Source of the DNA: 13-2-20CM-68-14 sp046723355
Lineage (GTDB): Bacteria; Actinomycetota; Thermoleophilia; Gaiellales; Gaiellaceae
DNA: 6,351 bases
Assembly (NCBI GenBank): GCA_046723355.1
Contig: JBKOUJ010000001.1
Span: 1 to 6,351, forward strand
Direction: 5' to 3'
The position numbers and the translations under genes are program-made. Below, piece after piece: positions 5,226-6,351 of the stretch. Numbering within the stretch: the first letter of the stretch is position 1; the number at the start of each line of letters is the position of its first letter. Below the pieces are notes generated by a model. It had not been told where the DNA came from and ran no database searches. It saw only the letters and a program-made list of their open reading frames with translations.

Positions 5226-6351
5226 CGCCCGCTGGGCGTCGTACATCCCGAACTCATCGCGGAGCACGTTGCAGATCTCGCCGACCGTGCAGCGTGCCCG
5301 GAGCGCCTCGCGCATCGGCGGGAGCAGGTTCTCCTCGCCGCGCGCCGTCTCGCGGACGCGCTCGAGAGCCGCCGCAGCATCGCCGGCGTTGCGCTCCGCC
5401 CGCACGCGCGCCGTCCGCTCGAGCTGGCGACGCTCCGCCTCCGGGTCGAGGCGGTGCAGCTCGATGCTCTCCGACTCCGGCTCGGTGTAGCGGTTGACGC
5501 CGACGATCAACCGATCGGCGGCCTCGACCTGCTGCGTGTAGGCGAAAGCGGCCTGCTCGATCTCCTGCTGGACGAACCCCTGCTCGATCGCCGCGACCGC
5601 GCCGCCGAGCTCGTTCACGCGGTCGATCAGCTCCCGCGCGCTCTGCTCGAGCTCGTTCGTGAGGTCTTCGATGAAGAAGGAGCCGCCGAGCGGATCGGCG
5701 GTGTCGGTCCCACCCGCTTCGTGGGCGAGGATCTGCTGCGTCCGGAGCGCGATCCGTGCCGAGCGCTCGCTCGGCAGCGCGAGCGCCTCGTCGAACGCGT
5801 TCGTGTGGATCGACTGCGCTCCTCCGCAGACCGCCGACAGCGCCTGGACGGTCACGCGCGCGACGTTGTTCTCGGGCTGCTGCGCCGTCAGCGTCGAGCC
5901 GCCGGTCTGCGCGTGGAACCGAAGCGCTTGCGCCTTCGGGTTCTCGACGCCGAAGCGCTCTCGCATGATCCGCGCCCAGAGCCGCCGCGCCGCCCGGAAC
6001 TTCGCCACTTCCTGGAAGAAGTGGTTGTGGGCGTTGAAGAAAAAGGAGAGCCGCTCACCGAACTTGTCCGGCGACAGGCCCGCGTCGACGGCCGCCTGGC
6101 AGTAGGCGATTCCGTTGGCGAGCGTGAACGCGAGCTCCTGCACGGCCGTCGAGCCGGCCTCGCGGATGTGGTAGCCGGAGATCGAGATCGTGTTCCAGCT
6201 CGGTAGCCGCTCCGCGCAGTACGCGAAGAGGTCCGTCGTCAGCCGCATCGACGGCCGCGGGGGAAAGATGTAGTTCCCGCGTGCGCAGTACTCCTTGAGG
6301 ATGTCGTTTTGCACGGTGCCGCGCAGCTTGTCGCCAGGCACGCCCTGCTTC
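5223..6351 (-). CDS. Methylmalonyl-CoA mutase-type large subunit, no B12 domain, 5'-truncated
   Basis: This is the C-terminal 375 residues of an acyl-CoA mutase catalytic subunit. The frame is open to the window edge (KQGVPGDKLRGTVQNDILKEY), so the GTG at 6341 is an internal Val; residues are numbered from it here. Family motifs are IFPPRPSMRL, WNTISISGYHIREAGSTAVQE (split 49-59 and 60-69), RFHAQTGGSTLTAQQPENNV (141-160), GGAQSIHTNAFDEALALP and GGTDTADPLGGSFF. H179 corresponds to the catalytic His of the TIM barrel. By my alignment R141 matches the Arg that binds the substrate carboxylate in methylmalonyl-CoA mutase, where isobutyryl-CoA mutases have Gln, so methylmalonyl-CoA is favoured. The other specificity position (the Tyr/Phe/Ile site) is outside the window. 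The protein ends at LRDEFGMYDAQRA, before any cobalamin domain, so a separate B12-binding small subunit must be encoded elsewhere. Confidence 0.94.
   Translation of the reverse strand, partial: KQGVPGDKLRGTVQNDILKEYCARGNYIFPPRPSMRLTTDLFAYCAERLPSWNTISISGYHIREAGSTAVQELAFTLANGIAYCQAAVDAGLSPDKFGERLSFFFNAHNHFFQEVAKFRAARRLWARIMRERFGVENPKAQALRFHAQTGGSTLTAQQPENNVARVTVQALSAVCGGAQSIHTNAFDEALALPSERSARIALRTQQILAHEAGGTDTADPLGGSFFIEDLTNELEQSARELIDRVNELGGAVAAIEQGFVQQEIEQAAFAYTQQVEAADRLIVGVNRYTEPESESIELHRLDPEAERRQLERTARVRAERNAGDAAAALERVRETARGEENLLPPMREALRARCTVGEICNVLRDEFGMYDAQRA

Noticed and set aside
5175..6206. A 343-codon open frame on the + strand opposite the mutase
   Set aside because: The - strand frame is an unmistakable mutase. 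The + strand translation is Arg/Leu/Ala/Asp-rich without motifs, as expected for antisense of a high-GC gene with strong third-position bias.
5223..6341. Mutase start at the GTG at 6341
   Set aside because: KQG precedes it in frame and fits the conserved family segment; the GTG encodes an internal Val.

Overview
The window is GC-rich (roughly 70 % by eye) and densely coding. There is no gene-free stretch longer than about 165 bases. GTG starts, very short junctions, convergent genes that share stop-codon bases, long antisense open frames and the types of protein present all suggest a high-GC actinobacterium. The style of SecG and of the mutase reminds me of Thermoleophilia (Gaiellales or Solirubrobacterales), but no rRNA or other marker is present, so that lineage is a guess.

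Left part (1-2022). The + strand opens with the last 368 codons of a TldE/PmbA-like protein, the partner of the TldD protease. Its stop shares a CTAG with the stop of secG, which runs the other way and encodes a small subunit of the Sec translocon. Upstream of secG, on the same strand, is a stand-alone response-regulator receiver domain without an output domain. Divergent from it across 40 bp is a 76-residue TPR-like small protein.

Middle part (1940-3117). A family-4 glycosyltransferase gene lies on the - strand, and its tail overlaps the end of the small TPR-like gene. Between its start and the next operon lie a 17-bp palindrome (3044-3060) and an exact tandem pair of 21-bp units (3076-3117) that ends against the stop codon of the operon's last gene.

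Right part (3118-6351). Three - strand genes form a tight operon. They are a cobalamin-dependent acyl-CoA (methylmalonyl-CoA type) mutase large subunit, 5'-truncated by the window; a SagB/ThcOx-type double nitroreductase-fold flavoprotein; and a MOSC-domain protein. The first junction is TAG directly followed by GTG, and the second is an ATGA overlap.

The most striking structure is an 86-bp doublet of imperfect hairpins (4504-4589), built from four GGGAC-n-GTCCC-like modules, inside the flavoprotein gene. It looks like a REP/BIME-type repeat that has become an in-frame linker of about 29 residues between the two halves of the protein. I see no CRISPR array, tRNA, rRNA, transposase, phage gene or secondary-metabolite core gene. 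The possible new biology is the mutase-flavoprotein-MOSC operon and the protein-coding repeat within it.
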